From Bipolaris cookei (lineage: Eukaryota; Ascomycota; Dothideomycetes; Pleosporales; Pleosporaceae), in the NCBI GenBank assembly GCA_002286855.1, contig NRSV01000035.1, positions 248,001 to 312,000 of the forward strand: 64,000 bases of DNA. The letters run 5' to 3'. The position numbers and the translations under genes are program-made. Under the pieces are notes generated by a model. That model was not told where the DNA came from, made no database searches, and saw nothing but the letters and a program-made list of their open reading frames with translations. This document shows positions 30,263-41,172 of this stretch, in pieces (the stretch's first letter is position 1; each line of letters begins with the position of its first letter).

Positions 30263-30889
30263 ATGTCCGGCCCTTACGACCAATACAACCAGGGCTACCA
30301 GCAATACCCGCCCCACGGCCAGCAGCAGTATCCACCTCAGCAAGGCTGGGACCAGGGCGGATACCAGCAGCCTGGCTACCCGCCACAGCAGCAGCAGGGC
30401 TACCAACAGCAACAAGGTTACAACCAGCAGTACGGCGCACCTGCACACGGCGGTTTTCAGCACGGTCAGCAAGCGCCCTACGACCAGCAGCAGGGGTAAG
30501 AGAACACGCTTCCAATGAAGGTCTGCCATGGTGCTCACGCCATTTTCAGTTATGGCCAACAACAGCAATACCCCCCATCAGGCCAATACCCTGGTCAGCA
30601 GCCGTCGCACCAATTTCCCCAGCAAGGCGCCTATCCCCAAGACCAGTACCCCCAAGGCCAGAGCCCATATGGCCAGCCCCAGCCAGACCAACACGGCCCA
30701 ACAGATCCCAATGCACAGGCCGAGGGCGATCGTGGACTGATGGGTGCTCTCGGTGGTGGTGCAGCCGGCTACTTTGGAGGTAACAAGATGGGCGGCCACG
30801 GAATTCTCGGTGCCATAGCAGGCTCCATTCTTGGCAGCAAACTCGAAGACAAGCACAAGAAAGGAAAGCACGGCAACGGCTATCATTAG
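30263..30889 (+). CDS. Q/P/Y/G-rich protein with C-terminal glycine zipper
   Basis: Exons 30263-30495 and 30550-30889 (54-bp intron, GTAAGA donor, TTTTCAG acceptor) give 190 residues. The first ~130 are prion-like low-complexity sequence built from YQQ, PPQ and GYQQ-type repeats. Then comes an acidic hinge and a glycine-zipper segment (GLMGALGGGAAGYFGGNKMGG, then GILGAIAGSILGSKLED), followed by a Lys/His-rich tail. Glycine-zipper 2TM-like segments insert in or bind membranes. Together with the Q/Y-rich region this resembles fungal proteins that associate with membranes or condensates, but no function can be assigned. The start ATG has good context (GCAAAATGTC). Confidence 0.75.
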
Positions 30890-32662
30890 AAGGGTAGTAG
30901 ACCAAGGGCCGCGTCCTTGACTTGATGCGTAATGATTTTTCTATCTAACACACGCGTTCTATTAATAGGTAGGCTTGTCTTGACGAGAGGGAGGGCGTTC
31001 TGGATGCATGTTGATTACCTATAAGGGGGTGTATAGCATTGTTTTTGTGTATAAGCTTTCATGCATTACCTTGAGCTTTTCTACGTACTTATTCACACGA
31101 CGAAATGAATTAAAACAATGAAAATGCATAAAATAAATTTTACCACACCCTTCGAATCCCAGCCGGCAATCATCGTGCTAAGTAGTACACGCGTCATGGA
31201 GCTTTTATATTCCCCGGCCTCAAAAACCCATGGTTTGCCCTTGGCTGCCAATGTTCATCAACCCGAAACAAACGCTCGACCACCTGTCATGTCACGGAAA
31301 CAAAATTCTCCATCCGGCATATAACACGAGTCCTTGGTCTCCCACTCTTGGCCAAAGTCAAAGACAGGAAGAAAAGAGATGACGTAGCGCCTGAATAGTA
31401 CTACGAATTACCGAGACAGCGACAAGACTGTACCAAGCGGTATTGGCTGGGCGCGGACGTTGAAACATGCTGTGACCGAAACAAGGCCGGTTATTATTGC
31501 ACATAAAAGAACCTACCACACCCAAGTCGAGTTTCTTTTGCGTACATATACGTATATTTACGGCCATTTACCTCACTTAACGCGAAGGGGGCGGGATTGA
31601 ACCAATCACGCCCAAATGTAATCACTCGATCAATGCGCGTTGCATCTCTCTCTCTCTCTCTCTCTCACTTCTCATCATCCGTGGCGCCACCCACTTGAGA
31701 GGGGAGGGGTTGAGAAACTCCGTTAGATCATTTATCTGCAGGTACCCGTTGTTTTGAACACCCTCCACCCCCCCTTTCCCCCGATACATACATACGTCAG
31801 TACACCCTCTTACATACAATGGCGTGTTCGAGAATGCGGCCGGGTTCCATGGTGGGCTACCTTGGATCACAATGGAAACGGTTGAGTTTAGGCACTTGTT
31901 GAGAAGCCAGTAACAGACTATATGCCTTTGTGCGCGGGCCTGCGTCGTAACTGCTGGTGTGTGTGCGCGCGGTTACGGGAATGGGAGTACCCGAATGAGG
32001 AGGGAGGGGGAGGGGGAGGGGGGGGGAGCATTGCGATGTCTCGCTTTCCTGCTGTTTCTGATGGTTTACTATTTTCAGGTGAGGGTCACGTGTTGGTCTG
32101 CCTGTTGCGCGACGCGTATGTCGTGTTTCCGCTAGATATGAGCCGAGGCGTCTAGGGGGTGGTTCTCACGCCACTTCCTACGCACATACTTTTAGGTGTT
32201 GATAACGAGGCTCGCTCGGATTGGCGGGAAGACAAGAGTTGGAGCTAATTCCGCTGGTTTGACAAGGTGGGTGATGGAGTGTAAGCTGGATATCTTGGCT
32301 GTGTCTTGAATAGACTATGCCGGCTACTCAGGTTTGTATGGTTGTTTTGTTTCGCTTTGCACAACGTTGGAAAATTTGCGTCTCTATGCTAGTATAAATG
32401 AGCAAGATTAAAGTGTGACGTGACAGCTAAGCTTCTGACAGATGTTTGGCTTGAGTGTAAAACGAATCTGAACTGGACACAATAGACTATAAAGATATAT
32501 TGTCTACTGCTATGTACCTGATGGACGCGACTTGCTCATCGTTGAGCAGCCACATCCTGGGCAGTTTGCATTCGGCAGTTTGATCCTTCTAGATATGTGC
32601 TGCTATCCGCAGGGCATTCCTAAACCGCATCGTACACACTTCAATTCTCCAATCCCCAGTCT
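30890..32662. other. Gene-poor stretch with microsatellites
   Basis: 3' flank of the glycine-zipper gene, then unassigned AT-rich sequence. It contains a (TC)n run at 31645-31666 and a G-rich run at 31997-32027. No frame shows a domain, and the plus-strand frame at 31922-32155 spans the G-run and is low complexity. Confidence 0.4.
31645..31666 (+). repeat. (TC)n microsatellite
   Basis: Eleven consecutive TC units. Confidence 0.9.
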
Positions 32663-32984
32663 TCAATACTGTTTACCCAAGTATTCATATTGATCAAGGC
32701 CGCACTTCGCACTTGGTAAGGCAACTTTTTGGTGGCCAACAGGGTAACATTTGTTATAGTCGCAGCCAAAACCGCTGTTTGAGTTGGGACCATTCTGACA
32801 CTGTATACGTTTAGTTGACAGGAATTATATTCGATCATGAGCCAATAACACAGTATACTGTTCTTCCAGTACTTGGGTCTGTTTGGGAGCCCCTGGTACA
32901 ACAGTAATTACCAGTAACAGAGGCTGAGGCACTACTTGTAGCTACAAGCGTAGCAAAGATTCCGATGAGAGAAGTGAATCTCAT
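32663..32984 (-). CDS. Small secreted cysteine-rich protein (two exons), effector candidate
   Basis: The ATG at 32984 opens a frame with a clear signal peptide (MRFTSLIGIFATLVATSSASA) that stops soon after. A 58-bp intron at 32801-32858 (GTATAC donor, CAACTAAAC branch, TACAG acceptor) joins it in phase 0 to a second exon (32800-32663). The 87-residue product has six cysteines in the mature part (a CC pair, then single Cys at about 43, 55, 60 and 76) and a compact ~65-residue mature domain. No known family recognised. Size, signal peptide, even cysteine number and the AT-rich, repeat-bearing, gene-poor setting fit a fungal effector or antimicrobial-type peptide; that role is inference. A second GTAAGT about 70-80 bp upstream may mark a 5'-UTR intron. 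Confidence 0.7.
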
Positions 32985-34032
32985 GGCGTAAGAGGTAGTA
33001 TTAGCAATTAAACTATCTGTTGTTGGATGGAAATGAGAAGAAAATGGTACTTACTTGATCGATATTTATGTCTTCCTGTTATGTGTAAAAATAAAATTAC
33101 TCCACACTTGAACACGAATCTACTAAAGTAAAACGATTAGAAGCATGTAAGCTTAATAAGATCTTGAGAGTAGTAAATCTCGTAAATGCAATAATAGTAC
33201 AAAACTAGCTGGGTATACATACTAGCGCACTATTTTCGACTTGAAGAATTTTATCAGTGTTTAGGCACACACTACTCCTGTCTATTGACTTTACGCGTAC
33301 AACTACACTTTGATTTTCCTCTCTCCGCACCTACATGTGCAACAAACAGCTATCGACTACCAAATTAGATGTTAGTATGTTACCAGTAGAGCTGGATTCC
33401 TCATCCCAGGTACCAGAGCTTACGATGGCATCTGGGCCTGTGCGTAAGTAGTTATTGCTAAGGTCGATCGCAATTGTCTTAAATGACGACGCATCTACGT
33501 AAAACTTAGAGAGAGAGACAGGCATGAGTCGGGGTGTAAGACTTATGATGTAAAATGAGAACTCTAATTTATTGTAGATCAGAGAAGAGCCGATATATGT
33601 CAGGCGTGGGCTGACTACATATACTATCCTGTGCACGGTCATCAGCAGAACGCTGATCATTCGTACCTTTTTGGTTGTTATGACCCAGCGGCACAGGGTT
33701 GAGCTTCTAACAATATAAGCATAGAGAAGTGTTGTTTCTTAGCACAACAACGACATTAGCGTCTTAAAGTGATGCAAATAGCGATGGTGGTTGACATTTC
33801 ATCTGATATCATGACTACAACCCATAAGCAGTTCTCAAGAGAGAGGCAGATTTAGCTATATACTGTTCTGTCTGTAAAAACTGTATTGTAAGATTGCTTG
33901 TGGGGCTCTAACTGAGGTGCCACCTATCTAATATCCGCGCTAAGTTTACAATAGAAAAGCACCGCCACACCGGCAGTGCCTTCGACAATACTGAGAGCTG
34001 TACCTTCTCATACTGTCTACCCATTGCTGTAA
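32985..34032. other. AT-rich spacer upstream of the secreted-protein gene
   Basis: Presumed promoter of the small secreted protein, then AT-rich sequence. A 109-codon minus frame (33331-33660) exists without any recognisable domain; it could be a decayed gene fragment and is not called. Confidence 0.35.
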
Positions 34033-34310
34033 GTGCTAGTGTAAGGGTGCGATGGATTAACCATAAGTGCAAGGTAAATGATGATGAATTCGATGAAGAA
34101 CTGTCTACCTCTTTGTGCGGTCATTTATCTACCCATTCGGAGGAAAGTTATGCCAAGCGTCTGAGCGCTGCTTAGGCGGTGAGCAGGATCCGAGATTCCA
34201 TCACGTGTGCTATCAAGGAGCTACCCAAAGGGCGTCCAGTCCGGTCCATTCCAGCTAGCTATCACAAAGGCTACAGGCCAAGTACTACCAATGAAGGCTT
34301 CAGCCTCTTA
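34033..34310 (+). repeat. Dispersed repeat, copy B (inverted relative to copy A)
   Basis: Direct-orientation partner of the reverse complement of 8224-8497, roughly 90% identical. Differences are mostly transitions (for example CGTGCGC/CGTGTGC, GGTCATG/GTTATG), as expected of old repeats exposed to RIP-like mutation. Confidence 0.75.
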
Positions 34311-36714
34311 GAGCTGGTTGCTCTGACTGCTCCAGTTACCCGACTTTAACTTGTGTATTGAATAATACGGACTATATCTGAAGTATTTAGATACAAGAAT
34401 TCATTTTCTCGGAAAAGGTGCAGTAGTTGTAATCGGCTACGCCCTCTGTCTATACCAGAGAATTACACAGTAAGACGATCACGTGACTATAGGCCACATA
34501 GTATATACGAACAATAAGTATTTAGGATAGACACCTTTATAGCGATAGCTTTTTCCCTTTTCTTTCTTCTTCTCTACAATAGATTAATGCATACTTATTT
34601 CAGGCCTCTTGACCTGTTGGCATGATAAAGGGTGTGGTTGAGTCAAAACAACTGCAGTTGCACAAAACATTAAATGAAGACTTGGCTGATTCGACTAGTC
34701 AGTGAGCTATCGATGTAGCTATATACTCAGCAGTAGCAGGCAAGGCTGCAGCTGCTGAAATGTGTGTTCCCCTGCTAAGACGCGTATGCCCTTGCTGGGA
34801 CTTGTATGCCCGTAGCAAGACCGGGGTAAGACTGGTGTCGTCAGCTCGGTTCCAATATATGTCCCAACATGACCCCTACCAGTAGTCAACAAAGGAGAAA
34901 ATTTCAAGAAAGCTTTGTTACTATCAAGGAAAGGAACGACATGCGAAGCAACCACCACCTATGGAAAAACAACGCTAAGGCTCAGTGGTGTCATCCAGTC
35001 ACGTGATCTACCGTTCAGTCTTGGCACACCTTCCATGGAAGGTGTACAATGAATGGATGCTTCGAAGGATCTCACTAGCATATGGTAACAGGAAATGAAC
35101 CCATATAACTCATTGTTTTCAAATTAAAGCTTGGGTACAAGTACAACACATTGTTATACTTGCCAGTTATTGTCCAGCGCACCCTGTCACTCCATCTGCG
35201 AAAACCAACCAACAAGAATCTTGACACCAGAAGTCTTATATTACTTCCACTCAAGATATACTCTTAACAAACTTCTACAGTACTAAACTTTAGAACCTTC
35301 TTACTGCAATACTTCAGAAAGTGAAAAAAGGAATTGGTTTTTAATACTAAATCCGACTGCCCACTGTTTGGCTGCCCAAGCTAAGGGATAGGAGCATATC
35401 ACGTGATCTGAATTTGAACTGCCAGAACAGCTAGTAGAATAACAAAAACCGGACAAAAGGAGAAACAGTAGTCGAGTAGGAGATGAGTGAGCAGTGTTTT
35501 GAAAGTAAGCAAAAGAAAAGCAGCGCAGTACGCACCGGTCTCCAGCCTCGCCACAGTTGCTCAATATACTAGTCGTGTCGTGGTCGAATAGTAGTTCGTG
35601 TCAGTGTCTTGGTGTTCGTCATGTGATCCTGATACTAGCCCAACATGGGCAATACTAGTTTCTCGGCGCATATTGGACGAATGGCCGCCCTCATGGACAA
35701 GCCAGGCGAATTTTACTCGATGTCATCGAGTAAACTGGATATGCTGGCTGCTGACTGGCCCGGTTGGCGTCTCGGTACCCCACATTATCTTTATCTTCCT
35801 TACCGCAACCCGCTATCTAGCGAGCCCTGACATGCAACCTCAACAGACCATAGTGCCTGAGATAGTGGTGCATCGCGTCTCCGACGACTGGCCGTGAGCC
35901 TGGTGACATGTTTTCATCGAGTCAATTGTTCGCAAAGCTTCTGCAGTTATGCTCCTATCGCGGAGATATCAGCGCAAGTGCGGCATCGCACACTTCTTCA
36001 AGTGCACGCGATACGGTTACCGGCAAGGGGGCGCTGCGTCATACGCGGCACATCACCACCCATCATGCGATGCTGCACATGGCCACGCCGCCGAGTCCTG
36101 AAAATCCTGCGCTCTTGGACGGCATGCATTCAGTTGGTGTGCATCATCAGGGCCTTTTATGCGAGGGTATGAAGTGGGCCAGTGACGCTACTCGAGCATC
36201 AGAGTTAGGTGGAGTACATCGCGTGGGCTATCTTGAGTTTAAGATAAGACTGCCGACAACGGTCTCTCCCGCACCAACGAGGACAGCAATGGCAGCTAAT
36301 CACAGAGACGATCTTAGATGCTTCATGTGTTGCCTTGTGATCCTCCCCAGTATTTAAGATGGGCCATGCCCCGGTTTTAAGATCTATCTACAGTCAAGGT
36401 CGAGGCTCGTCTTTGTAGAGAGTATCCTAGAGCAAACATTAAACAACTTTTTTCCCTTTTCCATTGTCGTATCCATTCCGCGGAAATCAGCCACCGTGGA
36501 TCCCGAACGGCAACCACTTTTACCCCAACCCTCTTCAGGCGCAGACGCACCCAGACCTTCACCCGCTTCTGATAAACCCCCACGTCACACAAGCGGGGAT
36601 CTTGATTCATACCAAGCTACGGCTTCGAGCAGCCGGAGCGAAAGCTTCTTAAGGCCCGTAGCAACCGCGACAGTTTTTCACTCCAGCGACGAACCGTTTT
36701 TCGCAAATCGCATC
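34311..36714. other. Gene-poor AT-rich region; one tiny unsupported ORF
   Basis: No conserved gene. Three TCACGTGA/ATCACGTGA-type palindromes lie at 34480, 35000 and 35400. A 61-codon plus ORF at 35645-35830 has good ATG context and begins Met-Gly-Asn-Thr-Ser, an N-myristoylation-like start, but nothing else supports it. From about 36460 the sequence becomes the leader of the NCS1 permease, including an in-frame segment from a GTG at 36496. Confidence 0.4.
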
Positions 36715-38621
36715 ATGGAAAAGGTCAAGAAGTCAAAGGTCGCCCACTGGGCCAACAAGCTCGCCGTCGAGAGTGAGCCAGGTCTCACCACGGCACAGCT
36801 CATGCTGTATAATCACGATCTGAAGCCTGTATGTTCTGACCGTCGCTTCGAAAATATTTTGTTTCCTAACATTCCCAGGTTGAACCTGAGCGCCGACAAT
36901 GGAGCGCATGGAATTTTGTTGGATTTTGGGTTGGTACGTTAATCTTGCCTCATGCGATAAAGGCAATTATCATGGGCTAACTTCTCCACAGCCGATTCCT
37001 TCAACATCAATACATGGATGATTTCTTCCGCCAACATTGTTGACGGTCTTTCCTGGTGGCAATCATGGATCTGCGTTTGGGTATGGGATTTTCGACTTTT
37101 TTTTTGCAATAGCATCCGCTGATTCAAACAACAGCTCGGATACTCGATCGCAGCTTGCTTCGTCTGCATGACAGGTCGTATCGGCGCGACATATCACATT
37201 TCGTTTCCCGTTGTTAACCGCGCTTCGTTCGGCATTTGGGGCGCGCTATGGCCGGTATTCAATCGTGCAGCTATGGCCAGTATCTGGTATGGTGTGCAAG
37301 GATGGATTGGCGGAACATGTGTGCGCCTAATGATCCGGGCCATCTGGAACAACTGGAGAAATGTAAAGTCACTTACGTTTTTTTTGACCTTTGACTAACT
37401 TTTCTTTTCTAGGCTGACACTCCTGGAGGAGGAGGCATTGCCAATGGCATCCCCAATTCTGGTACCAACACCGTCGCCTTCGTCTCTTTCTTCCTTTTCT
37501 GGGCCGGATCTCTCCCGTTCATCTATCCGCCAGTTCACAAGATTCGCCATTTGTTCACTGTCAAGGCCTTCTTTGCACCTACTGCAGGAATTGCCTTTTT
37601 CATCTGGGCGATTGTGAGAGCAAAGGGACTGGGTCCTATTGTTAAGCAACCTAGTGAAGCCAAAGGATCTGAGCTGGGTTGGCTCATGGTTAAAGGTATC
37701 ATGAGTGCGATTGCCAATTTCGCCACTTTGATCGTAAACGACCCCGATTTTTCACGTTTTGCGAGGAAGCCTTCAGACGCCTTTTTACCGCAGCTGCTTA
37801 CCATTCCCATTGGATTCGCCATCACCTCGTTCATTGGCATCATTGTATCTTCTTCTTCGACCGTCATCTTCGGAAAAGCCATCTGGAACCCACTGGACCT
37901 GCTCGAGCAGTTTCTCAACGAGGGGGGGTCAGGGCAGCGTTTTGGTGTATTTGTGATTGCTGCTGCCTTCACCCTCGCACAGCTTGGAACCAACATTGCA
38001 GCAAACTCAATCTCCGCCGGCACTGACATGACAGCTCTTGCGCCACGCTGGATCAGCATCAGACGCGGTGGTTACATTTGTGCGCTCGTTGGTCTCGTCA
38101 TGTGCCCATGGAACCTCCTCTCCGACACCAACAGCTTCACCACTTATCTCTCCGCATACTCTGTCTTCCTCTCCTCGATTGCAGGTGTTATGATCTGCGA
38201 CTACTACATTGTGCGCAAGGGCTTCTTCCAAATTAAGGATCTTTACTCTGGCAAGAAAACTGGTCCATACTACTATACCCTCGGTTTCCACTGGCGCGGT
38301 TACGCCGCTTACATTGCAGGTGTCGCCATTAACGTTGTTGGTTTCGCCGGTGCCATTGGCCGTAAGGTTCCCATTGGCGCCCAACGCATCTACGATCTCA
38401 ACTTCTTTACTGGGTTCTTGGTCGCCAGCATCACATACTGGGTACTTTGCAAAATCAGTCCCATCCCTGCTACGAGCGATGTCTGGATGGAGGTTGGAGA
38501 TGAGATTACAGATATTAGTGTTGCGTATCACAGCGATGATGGGGAGCGATACGACGAGGAAGTCATGCATGGGGGCAGTGGGAAAGGCGTCAAGGAGGAT
38601 GCCCCTACTAAGCACTTTTAA
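36715..38621 (+). CDS. NCS1 nucleobase:cation symporter (Fur-type permease)
   Basis: Five exons (36715-36828, 36879-36933, 36992-37080, 37135-37362, 37413-38621) with introns of 50, 58, 54 and 50 bp give 564 residues. Signature blocks are ESEPGLTTAQLMLYNHDLKP; then, over the splice sites, VEPERRQWSAWNFVGFWVADSFNINTWM; then GRIGATYHISFPVVNRASFGIWGALWPVFNR, typical of NCS1 helices 1-3; and NDPDFSRFARKP plus CDYYIVRKG further on. About twelve transmembrane helices are expected. The family imports uracil, allantoin, uridine or thiamine with protons at the plasma membrane; the exact substrate cannot be read here. The C-terminal tail is acidic, as in permeases sorted by ubiquitin. The first in-frame ATG is at 36715, but coding-like sequence extends upstream to a GTG at 36496. 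Confidence 0.9.
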
Positions 38622-39984
38622 GTGAGTTTGGGTCTGTTGTGATTTGTGGACGTTGGTGCTAGATGAAGTTGATGCTTTGCGGGTTTCAAGGGGTGAGAGA
38701 TACCAGACCATGCCCGAGGTCACTGTCGTTTTTTGCTATGAGATATTTTATTTGAACACTTTTGTTTGTTAGTCGTTGGCTTGCGTTCATATTTGGTGAA
38801 TCTGAGCACTGACGTAATTAATTCTAGCGCCCAGTAATTCCCCTTTTGGTAAAGAATAAGATGCATGCATGCAAGTCGAGAATGAGCTAGCGTATTCCCT
38901 TAGCGTTCGGTAATGTCTCGCAACTCGCAACTCGGTAAGGCTGTCTCCTCGTCATTACTATCACCAGGGATATATTATCTCGGGCGTCCGAATGCACCAC
39001 GTGTTTTGCGATCCAATTAATCAGATTTGAACGTATCACAAAAGCAACCATCACGTTTTCTCGATCGCGCTGACTAACTACATTCTTCTAACCTTGATCA
39101 CTCAAACCACAATACAGTATACCCGGCGATGAAGTCGAGTATCATCTCCCAGCCAACAACTCGCCAAAGCATTTACAAGACCCCTTAGCCTTGGCCAATC
39201 TACTGCAAATAAATCGCCGTCGACAAATTCAAGTTTTGTATAAACCACAACTACCCAACCGTTTCGCACCCAAAACATCAAGAGGTCCACTACTCCAACC
39301 CCTCAGCCTCGCGCTCGCGGCCCGCACTCCGCCATCTAACATATAGTAGTACAATCCAGCATCGCTTCCCCAGATCACACAGCCCTTTTTATCATGCGTC
39401 ATTATACGCCTTATCTGTAATACACACCACGCCCTAAATTAAAAACAAAAGACCCGAATCCACACAAATCCGGGGTAATAGTTTGAACTGGCGTTTTCTT
39501 GTCTTGTACTAATCGCTGACTACATTGCTTATTTCCCGATACAGCTCGGTATATGTGCAAGAAAACAAAAGAGCCGGCATGGAGGCTCTGTCTCCGTGCC
39601 TCTTGGCTGGCTCTAGTGGGGAAACATGTATATTGCTTGTACAGCTAGTTTGCTATTAGCCGGACCGATGGCAAGTAGAGAGCGTAGATTGGGGCGTCGG
39701 TCGTTTATTATTGCGGGGTCGCTGTACTATCGTATTTCTGATGGGGCTATGGCGGGTGGGGGAGAGTGACGGTGGAGTCCGTGGAAGGGAGGAGGGGAGC
39801 TGGAGATGAGTGGTAGGTAAGTTGGTCATGTGGGAATAACGGGGGAGTGATATAGGGGGATTTGATTTAGACGGTGTAATGTTGAGGGTGAGTGTATATA
39901 AAAGGCGAGGCTGCGTGCAACTGGAGAGAAAGAGTATGAGATAGTGTTGAAGACGAAGAACAGACCAACTACTATTGACTCAAC
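38622..39984. other. Intergenic region, promoter of the AA9 gene at its right end
   Basis: About 1.36 kb with no supported frame. The last 100 bp contain a TATA box. Confidence 0.4.
39895..39904 (+). promoter_or_regulatory. TATA box of the AA9 gene
   Basis: TATATAAAAG lies about 80-90 bp upstream of the start codon at 39985, a typical position for a strongly regulated fungal gene. Confidence 0.55.
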
Positions 39985-40865
39985 ATGTTGTTTTCCAATA
40001 TCTTCCTGCCTACGGCGCTCCTAGCTGCCCAGGCTGCTGCCCACGGCGCAGTCACTAGCTATGTTATCGACGGCGTGACATACCCAGGGTAACTACACCA
40101 CTATATCACCTCCTTCTTCTCCCGCACTTCCTCCATAACAAAGCTAATCCATCCATCCCCACCCTAGCTACGAAGGCTTCTCCCCCGCCTCCTCCCCCAA
40201 AACCATCCAACGCCAATGGCCAGACTACAACCCCACCATGAGCGTCACAGACTCCAAAGTCATGTGCAACGGCGGCACATCTGCCGACCTCGTCGCCAAG
40301 GTAAAAGCCGGGGGCAAGATCCGCGCAATCTGGAAGCAGTGGACCCACGAGCAAGGTCCCGTCATGGTCTGGATGTACAAGTGCTCGGGCGACTTTAAGT
40401 CGTGTGATGGAAGTGGAAAGAAGTGGTTCAAGGTACGTCTAATCCTCCCCCCTTCCCCCCTTCCCCTCGCCCAAAGAGAAAAAAAAGAAGTACAAGAAGA
40501 AGACTAACGCATACAAGATCGACCAACAAGGCATGACCGCCCCACCCCTCTCCGGCCGCAACTGGGGTACCGCCTTCGTCCTCAAAAACCTCTACTGGGA
40601 ATCCACCGTCCCCGCCACCCTCGCCGCAGGCAACTACCTCGTGCGTCACGAGCTGCTCGCTCTACACCAAGCGCGCAGCCCACAGTTCTATGCTGAGTGT
40701 GCACAAATCGAGGTTACAGGGGGTGGCTCGGCGTCGCCGAGTGGCGATTATCTGGCGACGATTCCCGGGTATGCGTCGCAGAATGACCCGGGCATCATGG
40801 TGGATACGTATAGTAGCTCGCAGACTACATATACGTGTCCGGGACCGAAGGTGTGGACTGGTTAA
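39985..40865 (+). CDS. AA9 lytic polysaccharide monooxygenase (secreted)
   Basis: Three exons (39985-40088, 40168-40432, 40518-40865; introns 79 and 85 bp) give 238 residues. The signal peptide ends ...AAQAAA and cleavage leaves His20 as the mature N-terminal residue, as the copper histidine brace requires. The second brace His is in WTHEQGPVMVWMYKC, and the conserved active-site region reads HELLALHQARSPQFYAECAQIEV, with the axial Tyr in QFYAEC. The enzyme oxidatively cleaves cellulose or related beta-glucans using copper and a reductant or peroxide. It has no cellulose-binding module. Both introns carry CTAAY branch signals and restore the conserved VIDGVTYPGYEGFSP and KKWFKIDQQG joins. Confidence 0.92.
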
Positions 40866-41172
40866 GAGATGGGGAGGTTGAAAGGGTGGAGAGAGGGGAT
40901 TGAGGGGATGGGGATGGAAGGGGACGAATCTGAGAGTGAGATTCTATTCTCGAGAGGCGAAGAGTAAGTGTATATAGTGATAGTGCATGAATACAAGACC
41001 GCAGATGATGATTCGAACTTTTGTCTTTATTTTGTTTTAATCAACTATTTACTACCAAAGAATGCAGTATTCATCGCTTTCGTTTTTCGCTATACAAACA
41101 TTGATATAGAAGGAAAAAAAGGGGGGTATAATAAACAAAATGGCGCGGCAAACTGCAACACTTCTTCTTCTA
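40866..41172. other. Convergent 3' flanks of AA9 and cdt2
   Basis: A 307-bp AT-rich stretch between two stop codons. Contains nothing beyond presumed 3' UTRs. Confidence 0.45.

Noticed and set aside
31146..31165. TTCGAATCCC resembling a tRNA B box
   Set aside because: No matching A box, acceptor stem or anticodon arm at the right distance; no other tRNA-like candidate was seen in the window.
33331..33660. 109-codon minus frame in the gene-poor block
   Set aside because: No recognisable motif, no signal peptide and no splice partner found; possibly a relic, but not supportable as a gene.
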